Source: Micromonospora sp. WMMA1947 (GTDB lineage: Bacteria > Actinomycetota > Actinomycetes > Mycobacteriales > Micromonosporaceae). Taken from it: a DNA stretch of 64,000 nt. The DNA lies in NCBI RefSeq assembly GCF_027497355.1, contig NZ_CP114909.1, forward strand, positions 2,356,001-2,420,000, read 5' to 3'. The position numbers and the translations under genes were made by a program. Under the pieces are notes generated by a model. That model was not told where the DNA came from. It worked only from the letters and a program-made list of their open reading frames with translations, and searched no databases. Shown in pieces: positions 22,105 to 30,103 of the stretch; within the stretch, counting starts at the first letter, position 1, and each line of letters starts with the position of its first letter.

Positions 22105-22506
22105 GTGAGCAGAGCGGTCGAGGAGTCCAATCGGGCGATGCTGCGGGCCCGCGACGCGATGGACCGGGCGTACGCGCAGCCGCTGGACATCGCCGCGCTG
22201 GCCCGGATCGCCCACGTGTCCGAGGCGCACTTCATCCGTACCTTCCGGGCCACCTTCGGCGAGACCCCGCACCGCTACCTGCAACGCCGCCGGGTCGAGC
22301 GGGCCATGGCCCTGCTGCTGGAGACCGACCGCGACGTCACCGACATCTGCCTCGCCGTCGGCTTCAACAGCCTCGGCACGTTCAGCCGGACGTTCCACGG
22401 CATCGTCGGTGCGTCGCCCTCGGCCTTCCGGCGTCGCCGGGCCGCGCCGCCGGACGTGCCGAGCTGCTTCGCCAAGTCCTGGACCAGACCGAGCAGTTTT
22501 GGATAA
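22105..22506 (+). CDS. AraC-family DNA-binding domain protein
   Basis: The 133-residue protein consists essentially of one AraC/XylS double helix-turn-helix domain (about 12-112; IAALARIAHVSEAHFIRTFRATFGETPHRYLQRRRVERA and DVTDICLAVGFNSLGTFSRTF) with no separate ligand domain. It starts at GTG 22105 after a TAGGCT box (22081-22086) and a G-rich ribosome binding site. The VOC-family gene begins 36 bases after its stop from its own leaderless promoter, and stand-alone AraC domains of this kind are often paired with glyoxalase-like genes. Regulation of that gene is likely but inferred. Confidence 0.9.
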   Translation: MSRAVEESNRAMLRARDAMDRAYAQPLDIAALARIAHVSEAHFIRTFRATFGETPHRYLQRRRVERAMALLLETDRDVTDICLAVGFNSLGTFSRTFHGIVGASPSAFRRRRAAPPDVPSCFAKSWTRPSSFG

Positions 22507-22528
22507 GCAGCAGGTCAGGCCGCTGCTC

Positions 22529-22534
22529 TAGCGT
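22529..22534 (+). promoter_or_regulatory. Leaderless -10 box for VOC gene
   Basis: TAGCGT ends 7 bases before ATG 22542, with no ribosome binding site. Confidence 0.5.
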
Positions 22535-22541
22535 CGTCGGC

Positions 22542-22961
22542 ATGACGATGACTTCGACTTCCCGCTCGCAGATCTACGTGCTCGACCAGGACGAGGCGCT
22601 CGACTTCTACGTCGGGAAGCTGGGCCTGGAGGTCAGCACCGACCAGGACCTCGGCTTCATGCGCTGGCTCACCGTGAACGTGCCGGGGGACCCGGGCCGG
22701 GAGATCCTGCTGGAGAAGCCGGGCCCGCCGGCCCTGGACCCGAAGACCGCCGAGCAGGTCCGGGAACTGCTCACCAAGGGCGCCGCGGGCGGTTTCCTGT
22801 TCTTCACCACCGACGACGCGCACAAGACGTACGCGGACCTGGTCGCGAAGGGCGTCGAGGTGACCGACGAGCCGACCGACCGGCCGTACGGGATCGACTT
22901 CGGCATCCGCGACCCGTTCGGCAACCGCATCCGGATCGGGCAGATGCACCAGGGGCAGTGA
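22542..22961 (+). CDS. VOC-family (glyoxalase/bleomycin-resistance fold) protein
   Basis: This 139-residue protein has the paired beta-alpha-beta-beta-beta modules of the vicinal oxygen chelate fold: YVLDQDEALDFYVGKLGLEV at the start and the closing YGIDFGIRDPFGNRIRI. Such proteins act as dioxygenases, glyoxalases or drug-binding proteins; the substrate is unknown. It is transcribed just after the AraC-type gene, which is probably its regulator. Confidence 0.9.
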   Translation: MTMTSTSRSQIYVLDQDEALDFYVGKLGLEVSTDQDLGFMRWLTVNVPGDPGREILLEKPGPPALDPKTAEQVRELLTKGAAGGFLFFTTDDAHKTYADLVAKGVEVTDEPTDRPYGIDFGIRDPFGNRIRIGQMHQGQ

Positions 22962-23010
22962 ACGGCGCGGCGGCGGGCTAGTCTCGCGGTCCCCGACCGT
23001 GGAGGCGCCG

Positions 23011-23622
23011 ATGCCCAGCCGCCTGCTCTACCTGGTCCGCCACGGCGAGCAGGACCGCGCGGACCAGGAGGCCGACACCGGCCTGTCCGAGCGCGGCCGG
23101 CGGCAGGCGACGCTGCTGGGTGAACGGCTGCGCGGCACGCGCTTCGCCGCCGTACACCATGGGTCGGCCCGCCGGGCCGCGGAGACCGCCGCGCTGGTCG
23201 CGGCGTCGCTGCCGGGTGTTCCGGTACGCGAGGACGACCGGGCCGGCGACCACGTGCCGCACGACACAGACCCGGCCGACCTGCCGGAGTCGTACGCGGC
23301 GTTCCTGGCCGGCTTCACCGAGCGGGAGCGGCGCGACGGGCCGCGCGTGACAGCGGAGGCGGTGGCCCGGTTCGCCGCCGCCCCCGCGGAGGGTGACGTA
23401 CGCGAGCTGGTCGTCACCCACAACTTCCTGGTCGCCTGGCTGGTGCTGAACGCGCTGGAGGCGCCGCCGCACCGGTGGATCGGGCTCAACCAGCAGAACT
23501 GCGGGCTCACCGTGATCCGCTACAGCTCGGGCGGCCCGCCGACGCTCGTCGCGCACAACGACGTCGCCCACCTGCCGCCCGAGCTGCGTGCCACCAGCCT
23601 GCCCGACGACTACCGGTTCTGA
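23011..23622 (+). CDS. Histidine phosphatase-family protein
   Basis: This 203-residue branch-1 histidine phosphatase (phosphoglycerate mutase-like) has the phosphohistidine motif RHGEQ at 10-14, the conserved second Arg near HHGSARRAAETA, and the second catalytic His in VVTHNFLVAWLV. The substrate is not predictable. ATG 23011 has GGAGG 5 bases upstream; a TAGTCT -10 box at 22979-22984 would give a short leader. GTG 22999 is a weaker alternative. It is convergent with the DJ-1/PfpI gene 7 bases away. Confidence 0.9.
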   Translation: MPSRLLYLVRHGEQDRADQEADTGLSERGRRQATLLGERLRGTRFAAVHHGSARRAAETAALVAASLPGVPVREDDRAGDHVPHDTDPADLPESYAAFLAGFTERERRDGPRVTAEAVARFAAAPAEGDVRELVVTHNFLVAWLVLNALEAPPHRWIGLNQQNCGLTVIRYSSGGPPTLVAHNDVAHLPPELRATSLPDDYRF

Positions 23623-23629
23623 CCGGCGC

Positions 23630-24286
23630 TCAGGGGATCAGCTTCACCACGGCGTCGGCGACGGCGCGGGCGGACTGCGGGTTCTGGCCGGTGACCAGGC
23701 GCCCGTCGACCACGACGTGCTCGGTGAAGTCAGGTGCCGGCACGTGCTGCGCGCCCGCCTCGCCGAGCTTGTCGGCGAGCAGGAAGGGCACCTCGTCGGT
23801 GAGCCCGACGGCCGCCTCCTCGCTGTTGGTGAACCCGGCCACCCGCTTGCCGGCGACGAGCCGGGAGCCGTCTGTGAGGGTGAGGTTCACCAGCGCCGAC
23901 GGGCCGTGGCAGACGGCGGCCACCACGCCGCCGCGCTCGTAGACCGAGCGGGCGATCCGGGCCAGGTCGGGGTCGTCGGGGAAGTCCCACATGGTGCCGT
24001 GGCCGCCGGCGAAGAGGATCACGTCGTACCCGGCCGGGTCGACGTCGGCGGCCTTCGGGGTGTCCGTGACGCCGGCGGTGGCGAGGAAGTCGTTCTGGGT
24101 GCTGTCGTTCTCGTCCCGCCCGTCGACGGGCGGCTCCCCGCCGGCCACGGAGACCAGGTCGACGTCGTACCCGGCGGCCCGGAACACCTCCCACGGCTCG
24201 GCGGCCTCGCCGACGTAGTAGCCGGTCGAGCGGCCGGTGCGGCCCAGCTCGGAGTGACTGGTCAGAGCGATGAGTGCACGAGTCAT
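23630..24286 (-). CDS. DJ-1/PfpI-family protein (class I glutamine amidotransferase-like)
   Basis: This 218-residue protein has the nucleophile elbow AVCHGPSAL (C126, H127) and an acidic residue near E30, as in Hsp31/YajL-type chaperone-glyoxalases. The FAGGHGTMWDFPDD segment is typical of the Hsp31-like subgroup. Family members act as glyoxalase III or as holding chaperones under stress; which applies here is unknown. I chose ATG 24286 (MTRALIALTSHSE) because the family starts there; the GGAAGG stretch sits unusually close to this ATG. Confidence 0.88.
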   Translation of the reverse strand: MTRALIALTSHSELGRTGRSTGYYVGEAAEPWEVFRAAGYDVDLVSVAGGEPPVDGRDENDSTQNDFLATAGVTDTPKAADVDPAGYDVILFAGGHGTMWDFPDDPDLARIARSVYERGGVVAAVCHGPSALVNLTLTDGSRLVAGKRVAGFTNSEEAAVGLTDEVPFLLADKLGEAGAQHVPAPDFTEHVVVDGRLVTGQNPQSARAVADAVVKLIP

Positions 24287-24362
24287 GCCTTCCATGCTGG
24301 CCTCGTCGCCCGTCCGCCGGCCATAGGTCGATGTCACAGCGACAGCGGGTTTGAGAGCCGGG

Positions 24363-24857
24363 TCAGCCGGTGGCGCGGGTGAGCAGCTCGACCACCTCGG
24401 CGGTGACGGCCGGCGGCCGGGCGGCGGGCCCGCAGTCCACGTACCCGCTCTCGGCCGGGCCGACGGTGAGCCGGTAGGTGAACCCGTCGGCGCAGTTGTC
24501 CGGGCCCTTGGTCTCGGTGGCCTCGGCGGCCAGCCGGGGGTCGGTGGCGAGCTGTCGCAGCCGGGCGGCGTCCGCCTCGGCGAGCCGGCCCTCCTGGGAG
24601 GCGCCGGTCCGGTCGGTCTTCGTCCAGTGGCCGTCCGGCCGCACGGTGACGGTGTCCTTCACTCCGGCGATGCCGCCCGACTTCACGAGCACGACCTCGG
24701 TAGCGGGCAGCGGCGAGGGCCCGTCCGTGAGGACGGGCGGGGCGTCGGTGCGGGCGCAGCCGGCGAGCGGGACGAGAAGGGCGGCGGCGGCCGCCGCGGC
24801 GAGGGCAGCTCTCATACCGGATCGGACGCGCGACGGGACCACCCGGTTCCTGCCCAC
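24363..24857 (-). CDS. Emfourin-like lipoprotein (putative M4 protease inhibitor)
   Basis: This 164-residue lipoprotein has a signal peptide with lipobox LAGC (C34 would be lipidated). The mature domain resembles emfourin, the protealysin inhibitor: the strand-turn VVLVKSGGIAGVKDTVTV, a helix EADAARLRQLATDP, then DGFTYRLTV and a C-terminal helix VTAEVVELL. It is divergent from the secreted M4 metalloprotease gene, 129 bases away, matching the emfourin/M4 gene pairing known in other bacteria. A membrane-tethered inhibitor could protect the cell envelope. GTG 24857 is supported by the very strong AGGAGGAG just upstream; ATG 24815 is an alternative. An extra Cys pair (C136, C154) may form a disulfide. 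Confidence 0.72.
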   Translation of the reverse strand: MGRNRVVPSRVRSGMRAALAAAAAAALLVPLAGCARTDAPPVLTDGPSPLPATEVVLVKSGGIAGVKDTVTVRPDGHWTKTDRTGASQEGRLAEADAARLRQLATDPRLAAEATETKGPDNCADGFTYRLTVGPAESGYVDCGPAARPPAVTAEVVELLTRATG

Positions 24858-24923
24858 CGGCTCCTCCTCATCCGTTCGGTCAATGTCTCCGGCGGGATCT
24901 CGCCAGCCTCTTTCACGTTCTTC

Positions 24924-24945
24924 GATGTATCGCTATATCTACATC
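24924..24945. promoter_or_regulatory. Inverted repeat in the emfourin/M4 divergent promoter
   Basis: GATGTA (24924-24929) is mirrored by TACATC (24940-24945) around an AT-rich centre in an otherwise GC-rich region. The centre includes TATATC, which could be the -10 of the protease gene. A regulator bound here could control both genes. Confidence 0.45.
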
Positions 24946-24986
24946 AGTGACTACCCCCGTCACAACTTCGCCTTCCAGGAGGGCCC

Positions 24987-27386
24987 GTGAAAAGATCCGT
25001 CGCCGCCGTCAGCGCAGCGCTGCTCACCAGCGGCGTGCTGGCCTGCGTCACCACCTCGGCGCAAGCGGCAGCGCCAAGCGCCCCCAGCCCCGAGACCTCG
25101 GCCGCAGCCCAGGCCGCGAGCCTGCTGCGCGCCAACCCCGGCGTCGTCCAGGGCGCCAACGGTGAGGCCTATCAGGCCGTCCGCACCAAGGTCGACCCCT
25201 CCGGGGCGGCGCACACCCGGTACAGCCGGACCTACCAGGGTCTGCGGGTGTACGGCGGTGACTTCGTCATCCACACCGCCCCGAACGGCACCATGACCAG
25301 CGCGTCGGTCAGCCTGTCCGCCCCGCTGACCCTGAGCACCAACGCCAAGGTCGGCGCGGACGCGGCGAAGGCCAGCGCCCGCAAGACGTTCTCCGGCTCC
25401 CTCACCTCGGTCGGCACCCCGGAGCTGTTCGTCGACGCCAGCAGCGGCAAGGGCCGCCTCGCCTGGGAGACCGTCGCGACCGGCTGGAAGGCGGACAAGC
25501 AGACGCCGTCGAAGCTGCACGTCATCACCGACGCCACCACCGGCAAGGTGATCGGCTCGTACGACGAGATCGAGACGGTGGCCGGCACCGGCCAGGGCAT
25601 CTACACCGGCTCGGTCACCATCGACACGACGCTCTCCGGCAGCACGTACCAGATGATCGACCCGGTACGCGGCAACGGCCGTACCTGCGACATGAACAAC
25701 GGGACCTCCACCTGCACCACGTTCACCGACGCGGACAACGCGTGGGGCAACGGCGCCACCTCGAACCGGCAGTCGGCCGCCGTGGACGCCCACTTCGGCG
25801 CCGCCAAGACGTTCGACTACTTCAAGAACGTGCACGGCCGCAACGGCATCTTCGGCAACGGCCAGGGTGTGCCGAGCCGGGTGCACTACGGCAACAACTA
25901 CGTCAACGCGTTCTGGGACGGCTCCCAGATGACCTACGGCGACGGCTCGGGCAACTCCCGTCCGCTGGTCTCGCTGGACGTGGCCGGGCACGAGATGAGC
26001 CACGGCGTCACCGAGGCGCTGGCCGGGCTGGTCTACTCCGGTGAGTCCGGTGGCCTCAACGAGTCCACCAGCGACATCTTCGGCAACATGGTGGAGTTCT
26101 ACGCCGCCGCGCCGAGCGACCCGGGTGACTACCAGGTCGGTGAGAAGATCAACATCAACGGCAACGGTACGCCGCTGCGCTACATGTACAACCCGTCGCT
26201 GGACGGCTCGTCCGACTCCTGCTGGTCCACCAGCACGAAGAACAAGGACGTGCACTACTCCTCCGGCGTCGGCAACCACTTCTTCTTCAACCTCGCCGAG
26301 GGCACCGGCGCCACCGCGTACGGCACCTCGCCGGTCTGCGGCTCGGCCCCGGCGGTCACCGGCATCGGCCGCGCCAAGGCGGAGAAGATCTGGTACCGGG
26401 CGCTCGACGTGTACTTCACCTCGAACACCTCGTACGTCAACACCAGCAACCCGGCCAACACCGCCCGCGCGTACACCCTGCGGGCCGCGACCGACCTGTA
26501 CGGCAACTGCTCCACCGAGTACAAGACCGTCCAGGCCGCGTGGACCGCGGTGAACGTGGCCGGCAACGACGCGCCGTGCAGCTCGACCGGCAACGACTTC
26601 TCCGTCTCGCTCTCGCCGACCGCCGGTTCGGTGACCGCGGGTGGTTCGGTCTCCGCCACCGTCGCCACGTCCACCACCAGCGGGACCGCGCAGACCGTGA
26701 CGTTCTCCGCGTCCGGCCTGCCGACCGGCGCCACCGCGTCGTTCAGCCCCTCCTCGGTGACCTCGGGCGGCTCGTCCACGCTCACCATCTCCACCAGCTC
26801 CAGCACCCCGAGCGGCACCTACTCGGTGACCGTCAACGGCAGCGCGGCGTCCGGCGCGAAGACCGCCACGTACTCGCTGACCGTGAGCAGCGTCGGCGGC
26901 GGCTGCACCGGCGCCGGCCAGAAGCTCGGCAACCCCGGCTTCGAGTCCGGCAACACGGTCTGGGCCACCACCTCCGGCGTCATCGGCCAGTACGGCTCGC
27001 AGGGCCAGCCGACCCGCACCGGTACGTGGAACGCGTGGCTGAACGGCTACGGCAGCACCCGCACCGACACGCTGTCGCAGTCGGTGAGCCTGCCGAGCGG
27101 CTGCTCCGCGTACTCCCTCTCGTTCTGGCTGCACATCGACTCGGCCGAGAGCACCAGCAGCGTCCAGTACGACAAGCTGAACGTGCAGGTGCTCAACTCG
27201 TCCGGCTCGGTGCTGGCCACGCTGGCGACCTACTCGAACCTGAACAAGGCCAGCGGCTACAGCCAGAAGTCGTTCAACCTGGCCGCGTACGCCGGGCAGA
27301 CCGTCACGCTGAAGTTCACCGGCACCGAGGACAGCTCGCTGCAGACCTCGTTCGTGATCGACGACACCGCGCTCAACGTCTCCTGA
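24987..27386 (+). CDS. Secreted M4 (thermolysin-type) metalloprotease with C-terminal beta domains
   Basis: This 799-residue extracellular zinc endopeptidase has a signal peptide (about 1-28), an FTP/PepSY propeptide (about 45-205), and a peptidase M4 domain with zinc motif HEMSH at 335-339 and the third ligand E359 in GGLNESTSD. The M4 C-terminal helical domain runs to about 530. Two accessory beta domains follow: an Ig-like/TIG-like Ser/Thr-rich module (about 535-635) and a jelly-roll module (about 645-799) starting after a Gly/Cys linker and likely to bind substrate or polymer. GTG 24987 follows AGGAGG at ideal spacing. The divergent emfourin-like lipoprotein is the probable cognate inhibitor. 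A strong terminator follows. Confidence 0.95.
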   Translation: MKRSVAAVSAALLTSGVLACVTTSAQAAAPSAPSPETSAAAQAASLLRANPGVVQGANGEAYQAVRTKVDPSGAAHTRYSRTYQGLRVYGGDFVIHTAPNGTMTSASVSLSAPLTLSTNAKVGADAAKASARKTFSGSLTSVGTPELFVDASSGKGRLAWETVATGWKADKQTPSKLHVITDATTGKVIGSYDEIETVAGTGQGIYTGSVTIDTTLSGSTYQMIDPVRGNGRTCDMNNGTSTCTTFTDADNAWGNGATSNRQSAAVDAHFGAAKTFDYFKNVHGRNGIFGNGQGVPSRVHYGNNYVNAFWDGSQMTYGDGSGNSRPLVSLDVAGHEMSHGVTEALAGLVYSGESGGLNESTSDIFGNMVEFYAAAPSDPGDYQVGEKININGNGTPLRYMYNPSLDGSSDSCWSTSTKNKDVHYSSGVGNHFFFNLAEGTGATAYGTSPVCGSAPAVTGIGRAKAEKIWYRALDVYFTSNTSYVNTSNPANTARAYTLRAATDLYGNCSTEYKTVQAAWTAVNVAGNDAPCSSTGNDFSVSLSPTAGSVTAGGSVSATVATSTTSGTAQTVTFSASGLPTGATASFSPSSVTSGGSSTLTISTSSSTPSGTYSVTVNGSAASGAKTATYSLTVSSVGGGCTGAGQKLGNPGFESGNTVWATTSGVIGQYGSQGQPTRTGTWNAWLNGYGSTRTDTLSQSVSLPSGCSAYSLSFWLHIDSAESTSSVQYDKLNVQVLNSSGSVLATLATYSNLNKASGYSQKSFNLAAYAGQTVTLKFTGTEDSSLQTSFVIDDTALNVS

Positions 27387-27402
27387 CCTGACCGCCCGAC
27401 CC

Positions 27403-27444
27403 CGGGGCCCGGCGGCCACCCACGCGGGTGGTCGCCGGGCCCCG
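27403..27444 (+). terminator. Hairpin terminator after the M4 protease
   Basis: 19-base arms (27403-27421 and 27426-27444) with one G-U pair around an ACGC loop. Confidence 0.8.
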
Positions 27445-27449
27445 CCCGT

Positions 27450-27455
27450 TACGGT
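27450..27455 (+). promoter_or_regulatory. Leaderless -10 box for enoyl-CoA hydratase
   Basis: TACGGT ends 6 bases before ATG 27462. It lies immediately after the previous terminator, so this is an independent transcription unit. Confidence 0.5.
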
Positions 27456-27461
27456 CGGCCC

Positions 27462-28226
27462 ATGTCCGACGCGGAACTGACTGTCACCCTGGACGGCCCG
27501 GTGGCCACTGTCGTCATCCACAACCCGGCCCGGCGCAACGCCATGACCCCGGCCATGTGGCGGCAGCTCCCGGTGCTGCTCGACGGACTGGAGGCCGACC
27601 CTGCGGTACGGGTGCTGGTGCTCACCGGAGCAGGCGGCACGTTCTGCGCCGGTGCCGACCTGGGCGACCTGGACGAGCTGCTGGCCGCCGGTGACGGCAG
27701 CATCGCGGTGGCCGCCGAGGAACGGCTCGCCGCGTTCGGCCGCCCCACTGTGGCCGCGATCGAGGGCGCCTGCGTGGGCGGCGGCTGCCAGCTCGCCGTC
27801 GCCTGCGACCTGCGGCTGGCCTCGGCCGGCGCCCGGTTCGGCGTACCCCCGGCCCGGCTCGGCCTGGTCTACCCGGCGCCGACCACGCGGCGGCTGGCCG
27901 CGCTGGTCGGGCCGTCCGCCGCCAAGCACCTGCTGTTCACCAGCGAGCTGGTCGACGCCGAGCGGGCACTGCGGATCGGTCTGGTGGACGAGGTGCTGCC
28001 GGCCGGCGATCTGGCCGGGCGGGTGGCGGCGCTGACCGCCAGCATCGCCGAGCGCTCCCGGCTCACCGTGACCGCCGCGAAGGAGATCGTGGACGGGCGC
28101 GCCGACGCCGACCGGCTGGCCTGGTGGCACGGCCAGGTGCGGGACAGCGGCGAGGCCCGCGAGGGGGTGGCGGCGATCAACGAGCGCCGGCCACCGCACT
28201 TCGGCTGGATTCCGCCCGCCGTCTGA
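27462..28226 (+). CDS. Enoyl-CoA hydratase/isomerase family protein
   Basis: This 254-residue crotonase-fold enzyme has the oxyanion-hole segments GTFCAGADLGDL and GACVGGGCQLAVACDLRLAS, followed by FGVPPARLGLVYPAPTTRRL. One of the two usual catalytic glutamates is replaced at the second site (the ARLGLVYP region), so hydration, isomerisation or another crotonase reaction is possible. Fatty acid or branched-chain acyl-CoA metabolism is the likely context. Single-gene transcription unit. Confidence 0.9.
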   Translation: MSDAELTVTLDGPVATVVIHNPARRNAMTPAMWRQLPVLLDGLEADPAVRVLVLTGAGGTFCAGADLGDLDELLAAGDGSIAVAAEERLAAFGRPTVAAIEGACVGGGCQLAVACDLRLASAGARFGVPPARLGLVYPAPTTRRLAALVGPSAAKHLLFTSELVDAERALRIGLVDEVLPAGDLAGRVAALTASIAERSRLTVTAAKEIVDGRADADRLAWWHGQVRDSGEAREGVAAINERRPPHFGWIPPAV

Positions 28227-28260
28227 CCGGACCGCCCGCGCCCGCCATGCCGGTCAGCGG

Positions 28261-28812
28261 TCACCGCGCCGACCGGCTCTGACTCACCTGGGCCAGCAAC
28301 TCGTCCACCGACCACTGGTCGGAGGCGTGTTCACCGTGCTTCGCGGCGAGCACCCGCCCGTCCGGCGCGATCAGGAAGTCGGCCGGCAGCCCGAGCCGCC
28401 CGCCGTGCGGCGAGGTGGACGGCAGCTTCTCCCGGCCGCGCAGCACATGCCAGGTGCCGGTCACCACTGCTCGCAGGATCGGCAGCCAGGCGCGCGGGTC
28501 GAGCAGCGACCGCCGCGCCGACTCCACACCGAACTCCCGGTAGAGCCGCCGGTCCGGATCGGCCACCACGGCGAACGGCAGGTCGGTGACGTGCTCGCGC
28601 AGTTCGTCGGCGGGGGAGTGGAAGAGCACCACCTCGCGTACGCCCGCCGCCTCGATCTCGGCGTGCCGGCGGACGATCGAGCGCAGGTGGAGGTTGCAGA
28701 CCGGGCAGCCGGCGAATCGCCGGAACTGGAGGTGGACCAGGCGGTCCGGATCCGGCAGGTCGATTCCGGTGCCGGTCACGCTGGTCAGGTGGCGGGGGGT
28801 GACGACGTCCAT
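28261..28812 (-). CDS. Peroxiredoxin-like (AhpC/TSA) redoxin
   Basis: The 183-residue thioredoxin-fold protein has a CxxC-type active site, FAGCPVCNLHLR (C36 and C39), followed by REVVLFHSPADELREHV and a long helical insertion. It belongs to the AhpC/TSA-like redoxin group often annotated as peroxiredoxin-like. A peroxide- or disulfide-reducing role is inferred. ATG 28812 has GGGAG 5 bases upstream. It is divergent from a TetR gene; a nearly perfect palindrome lies directly before its ribosome binding site, so it is almost certainly a TetR target. Confidence 0.87.
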   Translation of the reverse strand: MDVVTPRHLTSVTGTGIDLPDPDRLVHLQFRRFAGCPVCNLHLRSIVRRHAEIEAAGVREVVLFHSPADELREHVTDLPFAVVADPDRRLYREFGVESARRSLLDPRAWLPILRAVVTGTWHVLRGREKLPSTSPHGGRLGLPADFLIAPDGRVLAAKHGEHASDQWSVDELLAQVSQSRSAR

Positions 28813-28822
28813 GCGCGCTCCC

Positions 28823-28851
28823 GTTGTAGGCGTACGACGTACTCCTACAAC
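28823..28851. promoter_or_regulatory. TetR operator between redoxin and TetR genes
   Basis: A 29-base palindrome with arms GTTGTAGG-c-GTACG and CGTAC-t-CCTACAAC around a central A; 13 of 14 positions match. A half-site-like GTAGGCGTA follows at 28853-28861. It overlaps the promoter region of both divergent genes; a -10-like TACGCT (28867-28872) serves the TetR gene. Confidence 0.75.
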
Positions 28852-28881
28852 CGTAGGCGTATCTTGTACGCTGTCAAGGCC

Positions 28882-29505
28882 ATGCCCCGTCCCCGTTCCC
28901 TGACCCCGGCCCAGCTCGCCGACGCGGCGCTCGCGGTGCTCGACCGGGACGGCCTCACCGGCCTCACCATGCGCGCGGTCGGCGCGCAGCTCGGCACCAG
29001 CACGATGGGCCTCTACCGCTACGTCGCCGACCGCGACGAGTTGGAGGCGCTCGTCGTCGAGCGGGTCCTCGAACCGGTCGACACCCGCCCGCCGCCCGAC
29101 GTCCCGTGGGCGGACGGCATCCGCGACCTGGCCGAGCGGGTACGCCGCGCGGTCGGCGTCCACCCGGCAGTGGTGCCGTTGCTCCCCGCGTACCGGCACC
29201 GCTCGCCGACGATCCTGCGCTGGGGCGAGGCGGTGCTCGCGGTGCTGACCGGGGCCGGCTTCACCGGCACCGGACGGGTGATCGCGTTCCGCGCCCTGCT
29301 CGGCTACGTGATCGGCGCGATCCAGATGGAACACCTCGGCGCGCTCGCCGGCCCCGGCACGGCTGTCATCGCGGCGCTGCCCCGCGACGAGTTCCCCCTG
29401 CTCGCCGAAACCGCGCGCGTGGCCGGCGCGGTCGCACCGGAGGACGAGTTCGGTGGCGGGCTGGACCTCCTGCTCGACGGCCTGGCCCGGCGTCTCGGCA
29501 GCTAG
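28882..29505 (+). CDS. TetR-family transcription repressor
   Basis: This 207-residue regulator has an N-terminal TetR helix-turn-helix (about 10-55; LTMRAVGAQLGTSTMGLYRYVADRDELEAL) and an all-helical C-terminal ligand domain related to the TetR_C/TetR-C11 type. It follows a TACGCT -10 box and the palindrome at 28823-28851 and is divergent from the redoxin gene. It probably represses both itself and the redoxin gene until a ligand binds. ATG 28882 is the first start that gives a normal N-terminus. Confidence 0.92.
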   Translation: MPRPRSLTPAQLADAALAVLDRDGLTGLTMRAVGAQLGTSTMGLYRYVADRDELEALVVERVLEPVDTRPPPDVPWADGIRDLAERVRRAVGVHPAVVPLLPAYRHRSPTILRWGEAVLAVLTGAGFTGTGRVIAFRALLGYVIGAIQMEHLGALAGPGTAVIAALPRDEFPLLAETARVAGAVAPEDEFGGGLDLLLDGLARRLGS

Positions 29506-29572
29506 ACGGGACCGGCGGGCGCGGCGCCGGGGCGTACCCCCGACACCGCCCCCTGTGCCCGCCGGCCGTCGG

Positions 29573-30013
29573 TCACCGCGCCAGCGCGGCCCAGCTCGGC
29601 GTCACCGGCTCCCGCCGCAGCGGCATGCCCGCCTCGGCCGGGGTCCGGTCACCCTTGCGCTGGTTGCACGCGTAGCAGGCGGCGGTGGTGTTCCCCCAGG
29701 TGTTCCGGCCACCGCGCGAGCGGGGCAGGATGTGGTCGATCGTGCTCGCCGTGCCGTCGCAGTAGGCGCACCGCCGCCGGTCGCGCGCCAGCACCCCGGC
29801 CCGGGACCAGGCCGGGCCGGCGCTGAACCGCCAGCGGGTCACCACGTACCGGACGAGGCGGACCACCCGCGGCAGCGGGAAGACGCCGATCACCCGGTCG
29901 GGCTCGGCCTCGTGGATCTCGGCGACCCGGCGGCAGAGCATCCGGATCGCGTGTTTGACGGTGACCCGGTGCAGCGGGCCGAGGTCGGCGTTTATGACGA
30001 GGACGGCGTCCAC
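29573..30013 (-). CDS. HNH endonuclease-domain protein
   Basis: The 146-residue cytoplasmic protein has an N-terminal region typical of actinobacterial HNH proteins (VLVINADLGPLHRVTVKHAIRML) and a C-terminal HNH nuclease domain. The domain has zinc cysteines C82, C85, C113 and C116, catalytic D93-H94 (STIDHILPRSRGG) and N107/N109. These are single-gene, widely conserved proteins without a known phage or restriction partner. GTG 30013 follows GGGAGAG. It is separated from the upstream mini-gene by a strong terminator. Confidence 0.9.
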   Translation of the reverse strand: MDAVLVINADLGPLHRVTVKHAIRMLCRRVAEIHEAEPDRVIGVFPLPRVVRLVRYVVTRWRFSAGPAWSRAGVLARDRRRCAYCDGTASTIDHILPRSRGGRNTWGNTTAACYACNQRKGDRTPAEAGMPLRREPVTPSWAALAR

Positions 30014-30047
30014 CGGGCTCTCCCTTCACGATCGGCGGTACGGCGAC

Positions 30048-30080
30048 GAAAAAGCCGCCCGGTCCACGGGACCGGGCGGC
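30048..30080 (-). terminator. Intrinsic terminator (minus strand)
   Basis: Reading the minus strand, a 12-bp perfect stem (30080-30069 with 30065-30054) with a 3-base loop is followed by TTTTT at 30053-30049. This is the only U-tract terminator I see in the window. It ends the transcript that carries the 29-codon ORF and the upstream membrane protein gene. Confidence 0.85.
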
Positions 30081-30103
30081 GACGACGGGACGCGCGACGC
30101 GCG

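Noticed and set aside
24960..28199. Minus-strand open frame of over 1,000 codons opposite the M4 protease and enoyl-CoA hydratase genes
   Set aside because: It runs antisense through two well-recognised genes. Its translation is a low-complexity Arg/Gly/Val-rich sequence with no domain, as expected of antisense frames in DNA with very high GC at third positions.
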